Below, piece after piece: positions 15,556 to 25,517 of a stretch of DNA of 64,000 nt. The notes beneath the pieces were generated by a model, which was not told the origin of the DNA, did no database searches, and saw only the letters and a list, made by a program, of their open reading frames with translations. The stretch's first letter is position 1, and each line of letters begins with the position of its first letter. Position numbers and translations under genes: made by a program. The DNA lies in the NCBI RefSeq assembly GCF_000179555.1, contig NZ_AECZ01000008.1:1-64000 (forward strand), given 5' to 3'. Source of the DNA: Solidesulfovibrio fructosivorans JJ]. Its GTDB lineage: Bacteria; Desulfobacterota; Desulfovibrionia; Desulfovibrionales; Desulfovibrionaceae.

Positions 15556-18375
15556 TCATTCGCCGTCCGGGGCGCGCCAGTCGCTGTAGGCGGCGCGCAG
15601 CTTTTCCCAAAGATCGGAGAGTTCTTCCAAGGCCTTGCCGGCGGCGGCGCCGTCTCCCCGGCGCAGGGCCTTTTCCAGCTCCGCCGCCGCGCGCCGGCAG
15701 GAGTAGGCCCCCATGGTCGCGGTGGCGCCCTTGACGGTGTGGGCGGCGATGGCCGCGCTTTCGACGTCCCCGGCATCCATGGCCTTGGCGGCGTCGGACA
15801 GCCGCCGTTCGCCCTCGCTGAAGCTGACCAGGGCCAATTCCCGGTACTGGGGCCAGGTGACGCCCATGGCGTCGCGGGCCGCCTCGGGATCGAACAGGGC
15901 GTCACCGTCCGGGGCCGGGCAGGGAACCTCCGCCGCTACGGCCTCGCCCGCTTGTTCGAGGAGGTGGCGCAGGTTCCGGTAGTTGACGGGCTTGGTGACG
16001 AAGCCGCTCATGCCGGCCTCCAGGCATTTCTGGCGCACGTCCTCCACGGCATGGGCCGTGACCGCGATGATGGGGACGGCGGGATCGAGAACCGGGCCGT
16101 CGGCCGGCCCCCCGTCCCGGATGACGCGGGTGGCGGTGATGCCGTCGACGTCGGGCATCTCGATATCCATGAGCACGGCGTGAAACGACTCCTTGGCGAG
16201 CAGGGCGTAGGCGGCGGCGGCGCTGTCCGCCACGGTCAGGTCGTGGCCCATGCGGGCCAGGTGCAGCCGGGTGACGGCGGCGTTTAGGGCATTGTCCTCG
16301 ACGAGCAGGATATGAAGCGGCCGCCGGGAGGCTTCGGAGGCCGGCGCGCATGCCGCCGGTTCCGGGGCGACCGCCCGGCCCGGGTCCAACCAGGCCGTGC
16401 AGGTGAAAACGCTGCCCCCGCCGGGATTGGCCTCCACGCTGATGGTCCCGCCCATGCGCGTGACGATGCCCTTGCTTATGGCGAGCCCCAGGCCCGTGCC
16501 GCCGAAACGCCGGGCAATGGCCCCCGCGCCCTGCTGAAAATCCTCGAAAATGCCTTCACGCCGGTCCGGGGCGATGCCGATGCCGGTATCCGCCACCCGG
16601 ATGGCGATGCCGACCCGATCCGGCGGCCCGGACGCGGCGGGCGCGACGTCCAGGGAGACCGACCCGGACTCGGTGAATTTCACCGCGTTGCCGAGCAGGT
16701 TGAGCAGCACCTGGCGCAGCCGGCCCGGATCGCCGCGCAAAAACGCCGGCACGGCGTCGTCCACCCGGGTCGAAAAATCGAGCCCCTTGACCCGGGCCTC
16801 CCGGGCGAACACGTCGGCCACGCCGGCCACGAGCTCGCGCACGTTGAAGTCGATACGCTCGAGCACCAGCTTGCCGGCCTCGATCTTGGAAAAGTCGAGC
16901 ACGTCGTTGACCACGCCGAGCAGGTGGGCGGCCGACTGCTGGATGATCCGGAAGTGGTCCCGCTGTTCGCCCGTGGCCTCGCCGGCGAGCAGTTCCTCGG
17001 TCAGGCCGATGACGACATTGAGGGGCGTGCGGATTTCGTGGCTCATGACGGCCAGAAACGCCCCCTTGGCCTTGCTCGCCTCCTCGGCCATGGTCTTTTG
17101 CTGTTCCGTGCGGTCCCGACGCCGGATCTCCTCGGTCACGTCCACATAGGAGAACACGCGCCCGATGGTGGAGCGCCCCTGGCGTATGGGACCGGAACGG
17201 CGCTCCAGAAAGCGGCCGTCGCGAAGCGCCAGCACCGTCGTCTCCAGGCGCTCCCCGTCGCCCATGAGCGCCGCGTACCCGGCCCGGGCGGCCTCGGGGT
17301 CGGCCAGATTGTCGAGAAGAAGCCGCGCCCTCTCCGACTCCGGCAACGCGGCCCAGTTTTCCGCGAGCCCCCACAGTTCCAGAAACCGGCGGTTGTGGGC
17401 CAGCACGTCCCCGGGCAGCGGCCAGGACACGCAGACCATGCCCTCGGCCGTGGACTCCAGGATGGCCCGATGCAGAGCCAGGGCGCGCTGCTGCCGGTCC
17501 TCGGCCTCGCGCCGGGCCGCGACCTCGGCCGTCAGCTTGTCGTTCGTTTTGGCCAGTTCGGCCGTCCGCTCCTCGACGCGACGCGCCAGAAGCCGCCGGC
17601 TCTCCTCGATCTCGTCGCGGCTTTTGGCCAGGGAATCGGAAGTTTCCTTGAGCCTGGCGGACATGGCGTTAAACGCCAGGACCATCCGGCCCATGGCGTC
17701 GCTCGAGGAAACCGGCAGGCTGTGCCCGAGCTGTCCGTCCTGCACGGCCTCGAGTCCCCGGCGCAGCGTGTCCACGGGGGAGAGCACCAGCCGGTGCAGC
17801 AGGACGTTGAGCAGCCCGGCCAGAAGGATGTAGGCCGAGGCCACGGCCAGGGCGAAGGCGACCCAGGTCCGCTGGTTGAGGTCGGCAAGTTCGCCGAGGG
17901 AATAACGCAGGCGCAGGGAGGCCAGACGGCGGCCGTCGGCGCTTGTCACGGGTTCGATCAACGAGGCGGACAACTTGCCGTCGGCCTCCGAGGCGGCGAC
18001 GGTGAAGACGCGCCCGGGCGGCGGGGGCTGGCCGCCGCCGTCGACCAGGTTTTTTACCGGCTTGCCGCTGCCGGCAGAAACCAGCAGCCTGCCCGAGGCA
18101 TCATAGAGGGAGGCACCGGTCACGCCGTCGACCTTGACCACCCTTTCGAGAATGTCCTTGGCGGCCGCCAGCTGCAGCCGCTTGTCGAGCAGGAGCTGCA
18201 AGGCTTCCAGGCGATGGGCGGCCACGGAGGCCAGGATGAGGCGGGCCCGGTTCTGGGCGGCAACCTTGCGATTGCCCATATACCGGGTCAGGATCATCCC
18301 GAAGGCCGCAGCGGCCATGAAAAACGCCAACAATATCGCAATATTGATTTTGACCCGCAAGGACGCGTGGCGCAT
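15556..18375 (-). CDS. Hybrid sensor histidine kinase with receiver and Hpt domains
   Basis: The 939-residue inner-membrane signalling protein reads, in order: transmembrane helix (about 10-30), small periplasmic sensor domain (to about 170), second helix, HAMP (LSPVDTLRRGL), coiled segment, PAS domain (ESTAEGMVCVSW), HisKA (MSHEIRTPLN, phospho-His near residue 447), ATPase (GNAVKFTESG, GIGIAPDRREG, GGTGLGLAISKG), receiver (phospho-Asp near 737 in MDIEMPDVDG) and Hpt (AAHTVKGATATMG, His near 879). A four-step phosphorelay is expected, but no separate output regulator lies nearby. The start MRHASLRVK follows GGGAG. It is upstream of ftsEX in the same direction. Confidence 0.9.
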   Translation of the reverse strand: MRHASLRVKINIAILLAFFMAAAAFGMILTRYMGNRKVAAQNRARLILASVAAHRLEALQLLLDKRLQLAAAKDILERVVKVDGVTGASLYDASGRLLVSAGSGKPVKNLVDGGGQPPPPGRVFTVAASEADGKLSASLIEPVTSADGRRLASLRLRYSLGELADLNQRTWVAFALAVASAYILLAGLLNVLLHRLVLSPVDTLRRGLEAVQDGQLGHSLPVSSSDAMGRMVLAFNAMSARLKETSDSLAKSRDEIEESRRLLARRVEERTAELAKTNDKLTAEVAARREAEDRQQRALALHRAILESTAEGMVCVSWPLPGDVLAHNRRFLELWGLAENWAALPESERARLLLDNLADPEAARAGYAALMGDGERLETTVLALRDGRFLERRSGPIRQGRSTIGRVFSYVDVTEEIRRRDRTEQQKTMAEEASKAKGAFLAVMSHEIRTPLNVVIGLTEELLAGEATGEQRDHFRIIQQSAAHLLGVVNDVLDFSKIEAGKLVLERIDFNVRELVAGVADVFAREARVKGLDFSTRVDDAVPAFLRGDPGRLRQVLLNLLGNAVKFTESGSVSLDVAPAASGPPDRVGIAIRVADTGIGIAPDRREGIFEDFQQGAGAIARRFGGTGLGLAISKGIVTRMGGTISVEANPGGGSVFTCTAWLDPGRAVAPEPAACAPASEASRRPLHILLVEDNALNAAVTRLHLARMGHDLTVADSAAAAYALLAKESFHAVLMDIEMPDVDGITATRVIRDGGPADGPVLDPAVPIIAVTAHAVEDVRQKCLEAGMSGFVTKPVNYRNLRHLLEQAGEAVAAEVPCPAPDGDALFDPEAARDAMGVTWPQYRELALVSFSEGERRLSDAAKAMDAGDVESAAIAAHTVKGATATMGAYSCRRAAAELEKALRRGDGAAAGKALEELSDLWEKLRAAYSDWRAPDGE

Positions 18376-18614
18376 GGGACTCCCGATTTTCGACCGCGAA
18401 CGGGCGGGTGGCCGCGCCGTGACCAATGACGCATACCGCAAAGGCGACCGTTTGATTTTCTATGAAATTAAAAAGAAAGCCCAGGGCCTGTCAAAGCCTT
18501 TGCCCGACGTCGCGGCGCGTCCCCACGGCGCGCGGCAACCCCTTTGCATAACGCACGATCCGCTTAAACGGCCCGCCCGCGAATCCGCGCGCGAGGGCGT
18601 TTCGAGAGCGGCGC
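18376..18614 (-). promoter_or_regulatory. Gap upstream of the sensor kinase
   Basis: These 239 bases hold no gene. The part at 18455-18480 is AT-rich (runs of TTT, AAATTAAAAAG) within GC-rich sequence and is the likeliest promoter for the kinase; I see no clean -35/-10 pair or terminator. Confidence 0.25.
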
Positions 18615-19091
18615 TCAGGGCGTGACGCGGTTGGCCGCGTAATACGTCGAGCGCCAGTACGGGGCGAGCATGCTGTCCGCGCGCACCCGCCCGCCCGAGG
18701 ACGGGCTGTGGATGAACGCGCCGTGGCCGTCGAAGATGCCCACGTGCAGGCTGCCGGACTTGGCCGAGGGCATGAAAAAGACCAGATCACCGGGCCTTAG
18801 CTCGCTTTTGGACACATGCCGGCCGACCCGGATCTGGTCGTCGGTGCGGCGGGGCAGACGGATGCCGTGGCGGGCGTAGACCCACTGGACGAACCCCGAG
18901 CAGTCGAACCCTTGCCGTGGGGATTGCCCGGCATACCGGTAGGGTACGCCGATTTGCGACCGGGCCGTGTCCACGATCGTCCCCTTGCCCGGGGCGATGC
19001 CGGACGGCCCGGAACCGGAACCGAAAAAGGCGCAGCCGCCGAGCGACAAGCCGAGAAAAACCATCAGGGCGATGCGTAGGGCGATCCGCAT
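18615..19091 (-). CDS. NlpC/P60-family lipoprotein (cell-wall peptidase)
   Basis: I start at the ATG after AGGAGGTGTCGCGC, giving 158 residues. A lipobox LSLGGC sits at residue 19-20 after a hydrophobic run, so the protein should be an outer- or inner-membrane lipoprotein. The NlpC/P60 domain follows: catalytic Cys in QGFDCSGFVQWVY, His in GSLHVGIFDG and third polar residue in AFIHSPSSGG. Such enzymes cut the D-Glu/meso-DAP bond of peptidoglycan stem peptides. It is close to ftsEX, whose role is to switch on this class of hydrolase, but it is in a separate unit and direct control is only a guess. Confidence 0.88.
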   Translation of the reverse strand: MRIALRIALMVFLGLSLGGCAFFGSGSGPSGIAPGKGTIVDTARSQIGVPYRYAGQSPRQGFDCSGFVQWVYARHGIRLPRRTDDQIRVGRHVSKSELRPGDLVFFMPSAKSGSLHVGIFDGHGAFIHSPSSGGRVRADSMLAPYWRSTYYAANRVTP

Positions 19092-19466
19092 GCGCGACAC
19101 CTCCTGTCCGCCCATAATGCAACGGCCGTGCCCGGCCTGCCCGGCGACCGCCCCGGGCGGGGAAAAAGGGCGCGGACGGTCCAGGGGACTTTTCTCGAAA
19201 CTTCGACGAGGATTTTGACAAAATCAGAATTTTTTCCTGTTTATCGGGCAAAAATTCGTCGATCCTTCCTTGCCCCGGCCCTGTTTCCGGAGCGTGGAAA
19301 CGGCGCGAAACGACGCGGAGGCGAGACGAAGTTTTAACAAATTCGCCAAGTTCCACGCCGTGGCCGACCAGGGCGGGCCACGGCCGGAGAAGCGGCATTA
19401 ACCCGTTGGATGCTTTGCAATTTTCCCTTTGTTTTTTGACGGATTTTTTCGTATGAACCTTGTTCC
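19092..19466. other. Intergenic region between nlpC-type gene and liv operon
   Basis: These 375 bases hold no gene. They separate two divergent units. An AT-rich part at about 19210-19260 and another just before livG (19425-19460) could hold the promoters. The sequence TTGTTT, 17 bases, TATGAA ending near 19457 would place a transcript start only a few bases before livG, and livG has no visible Shine-Dalgarno, so a leaderless or nearly leaderless message is possible. Confidence 0.3.
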
Positions 19467-20234
<768 letters not shown>

Positions 20235-20315
20235 CCACTTAACCGCGAAGACGCCCGCATGGCCGCACGTCGCGGCGAGGGGGGCGAGACCAAGGAGACA
20301 GGAGGTTTGCGGAAC

Positions 20316-21443
20316 ATGAAGACGAGAAGCATCATCCTCACGGCCCTGGCCATCTGCCTCGCCATGGCCGGGACGGCCACGGCGAAAACCCTCAAGATCG
20401 GCAGCATGAGCCCGCTTACCGGTTCCTACGCCGCCGACGGCAACGACATCGCCAACGGCACCCGGGCGGCCATCGCGGTCATCGAAAAGGAAGGCGGCAT
20501 CCCCGGCTACGACAAGATCGAACTTTTCGCCGAGGACACCGCCTGCGATCCCCGGCAGGCCGTGGCCGCCGCCAACAAGCTGATCAACGAAAAGGTCGTG
20601 GGCGTCGTCGGCGCCTACTGCTCCTCGGCCACCATCCCGGCCTCCGAGGCCCTGGCCGACGCCGACATCCCCATGCTGACCCCGGCCTCCACCTCGGAGA
20701 AGGTCACCGAGCGCGGCCTGCCCTACATGTTCCGCGTCTGCGGCCGCGACGACGACCAGTCCATCGCCGCCATGAAGTTCATCAAGGACGTGCTCAAGGG
20801 CAAGACCATCTTCATCGTGGACGACAAGACCACCTATTCCCAGGGGCTGGCCGACAACGTCGAGAAGCTGGCCAAGAAGGAAGGCATCAAGGTCATCGAG
20901 CATGACCACGTCAACCAGGGCGACAAGGACTTCTCCGCCGTCCTCACCAAGATCAAGGAAGCCAAGCCCGACGTCTTCTACATGAGCCTGCAAAACTCCG
21001 CCTCCGGGGCGCTCATGCTCATCCAGGCCAAGCGCGCCGGCGTCACCGCCGCCATCATCGGCCAGGACGCGGTCTACCATCCGCAGCTCATGGAGATCGC
21101 CAAGGACGCCGCCGAGGGCGCCTACCTGACCTTCGGCTACATCGACGACACCACCCCGGCCTACAAGAAGTTCCTGGCCGCCTACAGCAAGTACGGCAAG
21201 CCCGGCGCCTACTCCGCCTACTCCTTCGACGCCGCCTACTCGCTGCTGTCCGCCATCAAGGCGGCCAAGTCCACAGACCCGGCCAAGATCAAGGCCGAAC
21301 TGGTCAAGATGAACATGGACGGCGCGTCCAAGAAGATCAGGTTCGCCAAAAACGGCGAGTCCGGCTCCAACTACATCATCCGCGTGGTCAAAGACGGCAA
21401 GTTCGTCAACTACTGGGACCCGCAGACCGGCAAGAAGTACTAA
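20316..21443 (+). CDS. livK: Branched-chain amino acid binding protein LivK/LivJ
   Basis: This is the periplasmic receptor of the importer. The start is set by AGGAGG ten bases upstream and a clear signal peptide (MKTRSIILTALAICLAM, cleavage near ATAK). The mature 350 residues are a Leu/Ile/Val-binding fold (IGSMSPLTGSYAADG, LFAEDTACDPRQAV, GAYCSSATIPAS, IGQDAVYHP). Next comes a 198-base gap with three very strong hairpins, which may let this subunit be made in excess over the membrane parts. Confidence 0.95.
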   Translation: MKTRSIILTALAICLAMAGTATAKTLKIGSMSPLTGSYAADGNDIANGTRAAIAVIEKEGGIPGYDKIELFAEDTACDPRQAVAAANKLINEKVVGVVGAYCSSATIPASEALADADIPMLTPASTSEKVTERGLPYMFRVCGRDDDQSIAAMKFIKDVLKGKTIFIVDDKTTYSQGLADNVEKLAKKEGIKVIEHDHVNQGDKDFSAVLTKIKEAKPDVFYMSLQNSASGALMLIQAKRAGVTAAIIGQDAVYHPQLMEIAKDAAEGAYLTFGYIDDTTPAYKKFLAAYSKYGKPGAYSAYSFDAAYSLLSAIKAAKSTDPAKIKAELVKMNMDGASKKIRFAKNGESGSNYIIRVVKDGKFVNYWDPQTGKKY

Positions 21444-21460
21444 GACATTAAAAAAAGATG

Positions 21461-21625
21461 CCGGGGGGAAACTTTTCTGAAGAAAAGTTTCCCCCCGGAC
21501 CCCCTTTCCAAAGACTTTCATAAGGGAAGGCGAGAATTTCAATGGAGCACAATCCCCCCCGCTAAAAGTTTTTGCGGGAGGGGGGCCGGGGGAGGGGGCT
21601 TTTTTTAAAAAGCCCCCTCCCCCGG
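21461..21625 (+). repeat. Three strong hairpins between livK and livH
   Basis: The first (21461-21498) is a perfect 18-bp stem CCGGGGGGAAACTTTTCT and complement with a two-base loop. It is followed by GACCCCCTTTCCAAAGAC, which also follows copies elsewhere in the window. The second (about 21553-21585) pairs CCCCCCCGC with GCGGGAGGGGG. The third (21586-21625) is a perfect 19-bp stem starting CCGGGGGAGGGGGC. The first is a half copy of the composite repeat. Together they would block or stabilise the message between livK and livH. Confidence 0.85.
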
Positions 21626-21641
21626 AAAAACGACCACCAAC

Positions 21642-22559
21642 ATGGAATACTTCATACAGCAGTTCATAAACGGCCTGACCCTCGGCGGCGTCTACGCCCT
21701 GGTGGCGCTTGGCTACACCATGGTCTACGGCATCATCGCGCTCATCAACTTCTCCCACGGCGAGATCTTCGCCGCCGGCGGCTACATGGGCGTGATCCTT
21801 TTAAGCTACATGACCTCCAAGGGGCTCATGGCCACCCATCCCTGGTTCGGGCTGGCCTTCGCCCTGATCCTGGCCATGGGCTACTGCGCCATGCTGGCCA
21901 TGGCCGTGGAAAAGGTCGCCTACAAGCCGCTGCGCCAATCCTCGCGCCTTTCGGTCCTGCTCTCGGCCCTCGGTATGTCCATTTTCCTGCAAAACGGGCT
22001 CATGCTCACCCAGGGCGTCTACGACAAAGCCTACCCCACCGAGTTCACCCACGGCGGCTTCGAAGCCTGGGGCGTGCGGGTCAGCTACATGCAGATCGGC
22101 ATCATCGGGGTCACCGCCCTGCTCCTTTTCCTGCTCAACGCCCTGGTCTTTAGGACCCGCATCGGCAAGGCCATGCGGGCCACGGCCCAGGACAAGGTCA
22201 TGTCCGCCCTGGTCGGCATCAACTCCGACCGGGTCATCAGCACCACCTTCGCCATCGGCGCGGCGCTGGCCGCCGCCGCCGGCATCATGGTCGGCATGTA
22301 CTACGGCTCGGTGCGCTACGACATGGGCTTCGTGCCCGGCATCAAGGCCTTTGCCGCGGCCGTGCTCGGCGGCATCGGCAACATCACCGGGGCCATGATC
22401 GGCGGCTTCATCATCGGCATGGTGGAGATCCTGGCCGCGGCCTACATTCCCCACGGCGGCGAGTACAAAGACGTCTTCGCCTTCGTGATCCTCATCCTCG
22501 TCCTCTATTTCATGCCGACCGGCATCATGGGAGAAAACGTCGATGACACGCGGGTCTAG
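21642..22559 (+). CDS. livH: Branched-chain amino acid permease LivH
   Basis: The 305-residue permease has eight or so transmembrane helices. Seen are the family segments LGGVYALVALGYTMVYGI, NFSHGEIFAAGGY near the N-terminus, RATAQDKVMSALVGIN before the conserved cytoplasmic loop, and LGGIGNITGAMIGG near the end. Only a weak ribosome site is visible; the gene begins 16 bases after a 19-bp hairpin. It overlaps livM by 17 bases. Confidence 0.96.
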   Translation: MEYFIQQFINGLTLGGVYALVALGYTMVYGIIALINFSHGEIFAAGGYMGVILLSYMTSKGLMATHPWFGLAFALILAMGYCAMLAMAVEKVAYKPLRQSSRLSVLLSALGMSIFLQNGLMLTQGVYDKAYPTEFTHGGFEAWGVRVSYMQIGIIGVTALLLFLLNALVFRTRIGKAMRATAQDKVMSALVGINSDRVISTTFAIGAALAAAAGIMVGMYYGSVRYDMGFVPGIKAFAAAVLGGIGNITGAMIGGFIIGMVEILAAAYIPHGGEYKDVFAFVILILVLYFMPTGIMGENVDDTRV

Positions 22560-23766
22560 GAAATCCTGGGCATACTTCGGCCTGGGCCTGGCCTGGTTCT
22601 ACCTGCTGCTGTGGCCGCTTCTTGGAATCCGCGACGGCGAACTCCATTTCGAGAAGTCGTTTCTGGTCTGGCTGCGGGTGGCCGTGGCCGCCACCGTCTG
22701 CTTCGTGCTCTACCGGCTCGGCAAGCGCGGCATCCTCGACCCTATCCTCACGCCGCTCGGCAAGGCCCGCGACGCCGTGGCCCACGGCCTGGAGAAAACC
22801 CCGCGCTGGATGCTCTACCTGCCCCTGGCCGCCTTCGCCCTGGCCTACCCCATACTCACCAACCGCTACGCCCAGGACGTGGCCATAAACGTCCTGGTCT
22901 ACATCTGCCTGGGGCTCGGGCTCAACGTGGTGGTGGGACTGTGCGGCCTGCTCGACCTCGGCTACATCGCCTTCTACGGCGTCGGGGCCTACACCTACGC
23001 CCTGCTCTCGGTGCACTACGCCGTGCCGTTCTGGGTCTGCCTGCCCATCTGCGCCCTGTTCGCCGCCATGGCCGGCTGCATCATCGGCTACCCGACGCTG
23101 CGCATGCGCGGCGACTACCTGGCCATCGTGACGCTCGGGTTCGGCGAGATCGTGCGCATCGTGATCAACAACTGGATGGATTTGACCGGCGGCCCCAACG
23201 GCGTCCTCGGCATCAAGGCCCCGGGCATCTACGTGCCGAGCTTCGCCGACGGCTCCTTTTCCTTCGAGCACCTCTATCTGCGCAAGCTCGAATACCTCTA
23301 CTACATCATCCTGGCCCTGGCCGTGTTCACCATCATCGCCGTCTACCGCATCAACTTCTCGCGCATCGGCCGCGCCTTCGAAGCCATCCGCGAGGACGAG
23401 ACCGCGGCCGAACTCATGGGCGTCGACACCTTCCGCTTCAAACTCCTGGCCTACGCCCTGGGCGCGGTCTTCGGCGGCCTGGCCGGAGCCTTTTTCGCCG
23501 CCCGCATGCGCTTCGTCAGCCCCGAGAGCTTCACCTTCATCGAGTCGGCCATGGTGCTGGCCATGGTGGTCCTCGGCGGCATGGGCTCCATCCCCGGGGT
23601 CATCCTCGGGGCGCTGGCCCTGGTCGCGCTGCCGGAAGTGTTCCGGGGATTCGAGCTCTACCGCATGCTGGCTTTCGGCGGGGCCATGGCCCTCATGATG
23701 ATCGTGCGCCCGGCCGGACTGTGGCCGGCGGCGCGCATGGGCAAACGTTCGGACGATTCGGAGTAG
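22543..23766 (+). CDS. livM: Branched-chain amino acid permease LivM
   Basis: This is the second membrane subunit, 407 residues, with a longer N-terminal part as usual for LivM. Segments VVGLCGLLDLGYIAFYGVGAY, YLAIVTLGFGEIVRI, TGGPNGVLGI and AIREDETAAELMGVD are diagnostic. It begins inside the end of livH (17-base overlap) and ends two bases before the GTG of livF, so the membrane and ATPase parts are translationally linked. Confidence 0.96.
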   Translation: MTRGSRKSWAYFGLGLAWFYLLLWPLLGIRDGELHFEKSFLVWLRVAVAATVCFVLYRLGKRGILDPILTPLGKARDAVAHGLEKTPRWMLYLPLAAFALAYPILTNRYAQDVAINVLVYICLGLGLNVVVGLCGLLDLGYIAFYGVGAYTYALLSVHYAVPFWVCLPICALFAAMAGCIIGYPTLRMRGDYLAIVTLGFGEIVRIVINNWMDLTGGPNGVLGIKAPGIYVPSFADGSFSFEHLYLRKLEYLYYIILALAVFTIIAVYRINFSRIGRAFEAIREDETAAELMGVDTFRFKLLAYALGAVFGGLAGAFFAARMRFVSPESFTFIESAMVLAMVVLGGMGSIPGVILGALALVALPEVFRGFELYRMLAFGGAMALMMIVRPAGLWPAARMGKRSDDSE

Positions 23767-23768
23767 CC

Positions 23769-24485
23769 GTGGCCGCGATATTGGAACTTTCGGGCGTCAG
23801 CGCCCACTACGGCCGCATCCAGGCCCTGCGCGACGTGTCCCTCACCGTGGGCGAGGGCGAGATCGTCACCATCATCGGCGCCAACGGCGCGGGCAAATCC
23901 ACCACCCTCATGACCATTTGCGGCATCGTCAAAGCCAGCGCCGGCGACGTGCGCTACCTCGGCCGGTCCATCACCGAGGTGCGGGCCGACAGGCTGCCGT
24001 CCATGGGGCTTTGCCAAGTGCCCGAGGGCCGGCGCATCTTTCCGCGCCTGTCCGTCCAGGAAAACCTGGACATGGGCGCGTTCTTCCGCCGCGACGCCGA
24101 CGGCATCGAAGCCGACCTGGGCCTCGTCTACCGCCTTTTCCCCATCCTTTTCGAACGCCGCAAACAACACGGCGGCACCCTCTCCGGCGGGGAACAGCAA
24201 ATGCTGGCCATCGCCCGGGCATTCATGAGCCGGCCCAAGGTTCTGCTCCTGGACGAGCCGTCGCTGGGGCTCTCGCCCATGATCTCCCAGCACATCTTCC
24301 GCATCATCAAAAACATCAACGAGGAGCGCGGCATGACCATCCTCCTCGTGGAACAAAACGCCAACATCGCGCTGAAGCTCGCCGACCGGGCCTATGTCAT
24401 GGAGACCGGCTCCGTGGTCATGGAGGATTCCGCCGCGAACCTGCGTGAAAACGCCGACATCAAGAAGGCCTACCTTGGACAATAA
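23769..24485 (+). CDS. livF: Branched-chain amino acid ABC transporter ATPase LivF
   Basis: I set the start at GTG 23769, just after the livM stop, giving 238 residues (the family norm) beginning VAAILELSGVSAHYGRIQ; the same frame is open upstream but only as an overlap of livM. Walker A is GANGAGKST, the LivF-type CQVPEGRRIFPRLSV follows, then signature LSGGEQQMLAIARAF and Walker B LLLDEPSLGLSP. It overlaps the next small gene by 11 bases. Confidence 0.95.
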   Translation: MAAILELSGVSAHYGRIQALRDVSLTVGEGEIVTIIGANGAGKSTTLMTICGIVKASAGDVRYLGRSITEVRADRLPSMGLCQVPEGRRIFPRLSVQENLDMGAFFRRDADGIEADLGLVYRLFPILFERRKQHGGTLSGGEQQMLAIARAFMSRPKVLLLDEPSLGLSPMISQHIFRIIKNINEERGMTILLVEQNANIALKLADRAYVMETGSVVMEDSAANLRENADIKKAYLGQ

Positions 24486-24753
24486 CACCATCCTCGACGC
24501 CATCATCACCCGCCTGCGGCCCGAAAAGGCCGAAACCATCCGGAACCTCATCACCGACGCCGTCGCCAAACAGTTCGGCGAAAGCCCCGACCCGACCGAG
24601 GTCAAACGCTTCCTCGACGATATCCGCGTCGCCCAGTCCATGTCCGACATCGATATCAACTACGCCGAACACTACACCGACCTCCACAAGGCCGGCGTCG
24701 ACTTCATGCGCCTCGTCCAGGCCGTCAAAACCGCCGACAAGGATTATCGGTAG
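24475..24753 (+). CDS. Small protein at the end of the liv operon (92 aa)
   Basis: The frame begins with TTG inside the end of livF, preceded by AGAAGG, and reads LDNNTILDAIITRLRPEKAE. It is helical and acidic, without membrane segment. There is a DPTEVKRFLDDIRVAQ helix and several Tyr/Asp near the end. I do not recognise the family. Overlap with livF suggests co-translation; whether it affects transport is unknown. TTG is the only start that gives a sensible length. Confidence 0.55.
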   Translation: MDNNTILDAIITRLRPEKAETIRNLITDAVAKQFGESPDPTEVKRFLDDIRVAQSMSDIDINYAEHYTDLHKAGVDFMRLVQAVKTADKDYR

Positions 24754-24859
24754 GGAACAACAGCGACCCGGGGGGATCATCCCGCCGGACCCTTGAAAAG
24801 GGGAATGGTCGCGGAATCGCTTGCGGCGTTGGTCGCGTTTTCACCGTTAGGGAGGGTTC

Positions 24860-24894
24860 GGGAGGGGCTTAGCCCCTCCCACCGCCGGAGGCAT
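24860..24894 (+). repeat. Hairpin that supplies the ribosome site of the next gene
   Basis: A perfect hairpin GGGAGGGGCT/AGCCCCTCCC (24860-24880) is followed at once by CGCCGGAGGCAT. The same 12 bases follow the related hairpin at 47611-47634. In both places the GGAGG is the Shine-Dalgarno of the next gene. Confidence 0.7.
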
Positions 24895-24902
24895 TTTTCC
24901 CC

Positions 24903-25502
24903 ATGAGGAAAATCGACGACATCATCGCCCGGATGGAATCCCTGGAAAAGGAATTGGCCGAGGCGTTCGAGCAGGCGGGCGGTGAAGTCCGCTACACCAT
25001 CGAGCGCAAAAAGGTCCGTTTCACCAGAGAAGTCAAGCGGCAACACAAGCTTCTGGTCAAGAAATGGATGGCCTATGTCTATGAATCCGGGTTCCTGATG
25101 ATTCTCACCATCCCAGTCATCTGGGGGGCGGTCATCCCGGCCGTGCTCATGGATTTAACCGTCAGCATCTACCAGCGGATTTGCTTCCCGATTTACGGCA
25201 TCCCCAGCGTGCGACGCGGCGATTTCATGATTTTAGACCGCCAGTCGCTCTCCTATCTTAACTGGATCGAGAAGCTGAACTGCGTCTATTGCGGTTATTT
25301 TAACGGCCTGCTTGGCTTCGTCCGCGAGGTGGCCGCCCGTACCGAACAGTATTGGTGCCCGGTACGCCACGCCCGCACCCCGCACTCCGTCCACTCCCGC
25401 TACCGCTTTTTCCTGGAATACGGCGACGCCGAAAGCTACCGGGAACGCCTGGAGACCGTGCGTCGTCAGTTCGACGACCTGCGCGCCCATAAAAAGAGCT
25501 GA
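24903..25502 (+). CDS. Membrane protein of unknown function (199 aa)
   Basis: The N-terminal 50 residues are a charged helix/coiled coil (ARMESLEKELAEAFEQ). There is one long hydrophobic stretch at about 62-95 (ESGFLMILTIPVIWGAVIPA) that may cross the membrane twice. The C-terminal part has paired Cys (KLNCVYCGYFNGL and EQYWCPVRHAR) that could bind a metal, then a helical end. No family is recognised. The ATG follows GGAGG in the repeat hairpin region by ten bases. It converges with the FlaG-like gene. Confidence 0.6.
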   Translation: MRKIDDIIARMESLEKELAEAFEQAGGEVRYTIERKKVRFTREVKRQHKLLVKKWMAYVYESGFLMILTIPVIWGAVIPAVLMDLTVSIYQRICFPIYGIPSVRRGDFMILDRQSLSYLNWIEKLNCVYCGYFNGLLGFVREVAARTEQYWCPVRHARTPHSVHSRYRFFLEYGDAESYRERLETVRRQFDDLRAHKKS

Positions 25503-25517
25503 CCTCCTCCTCCCCGC

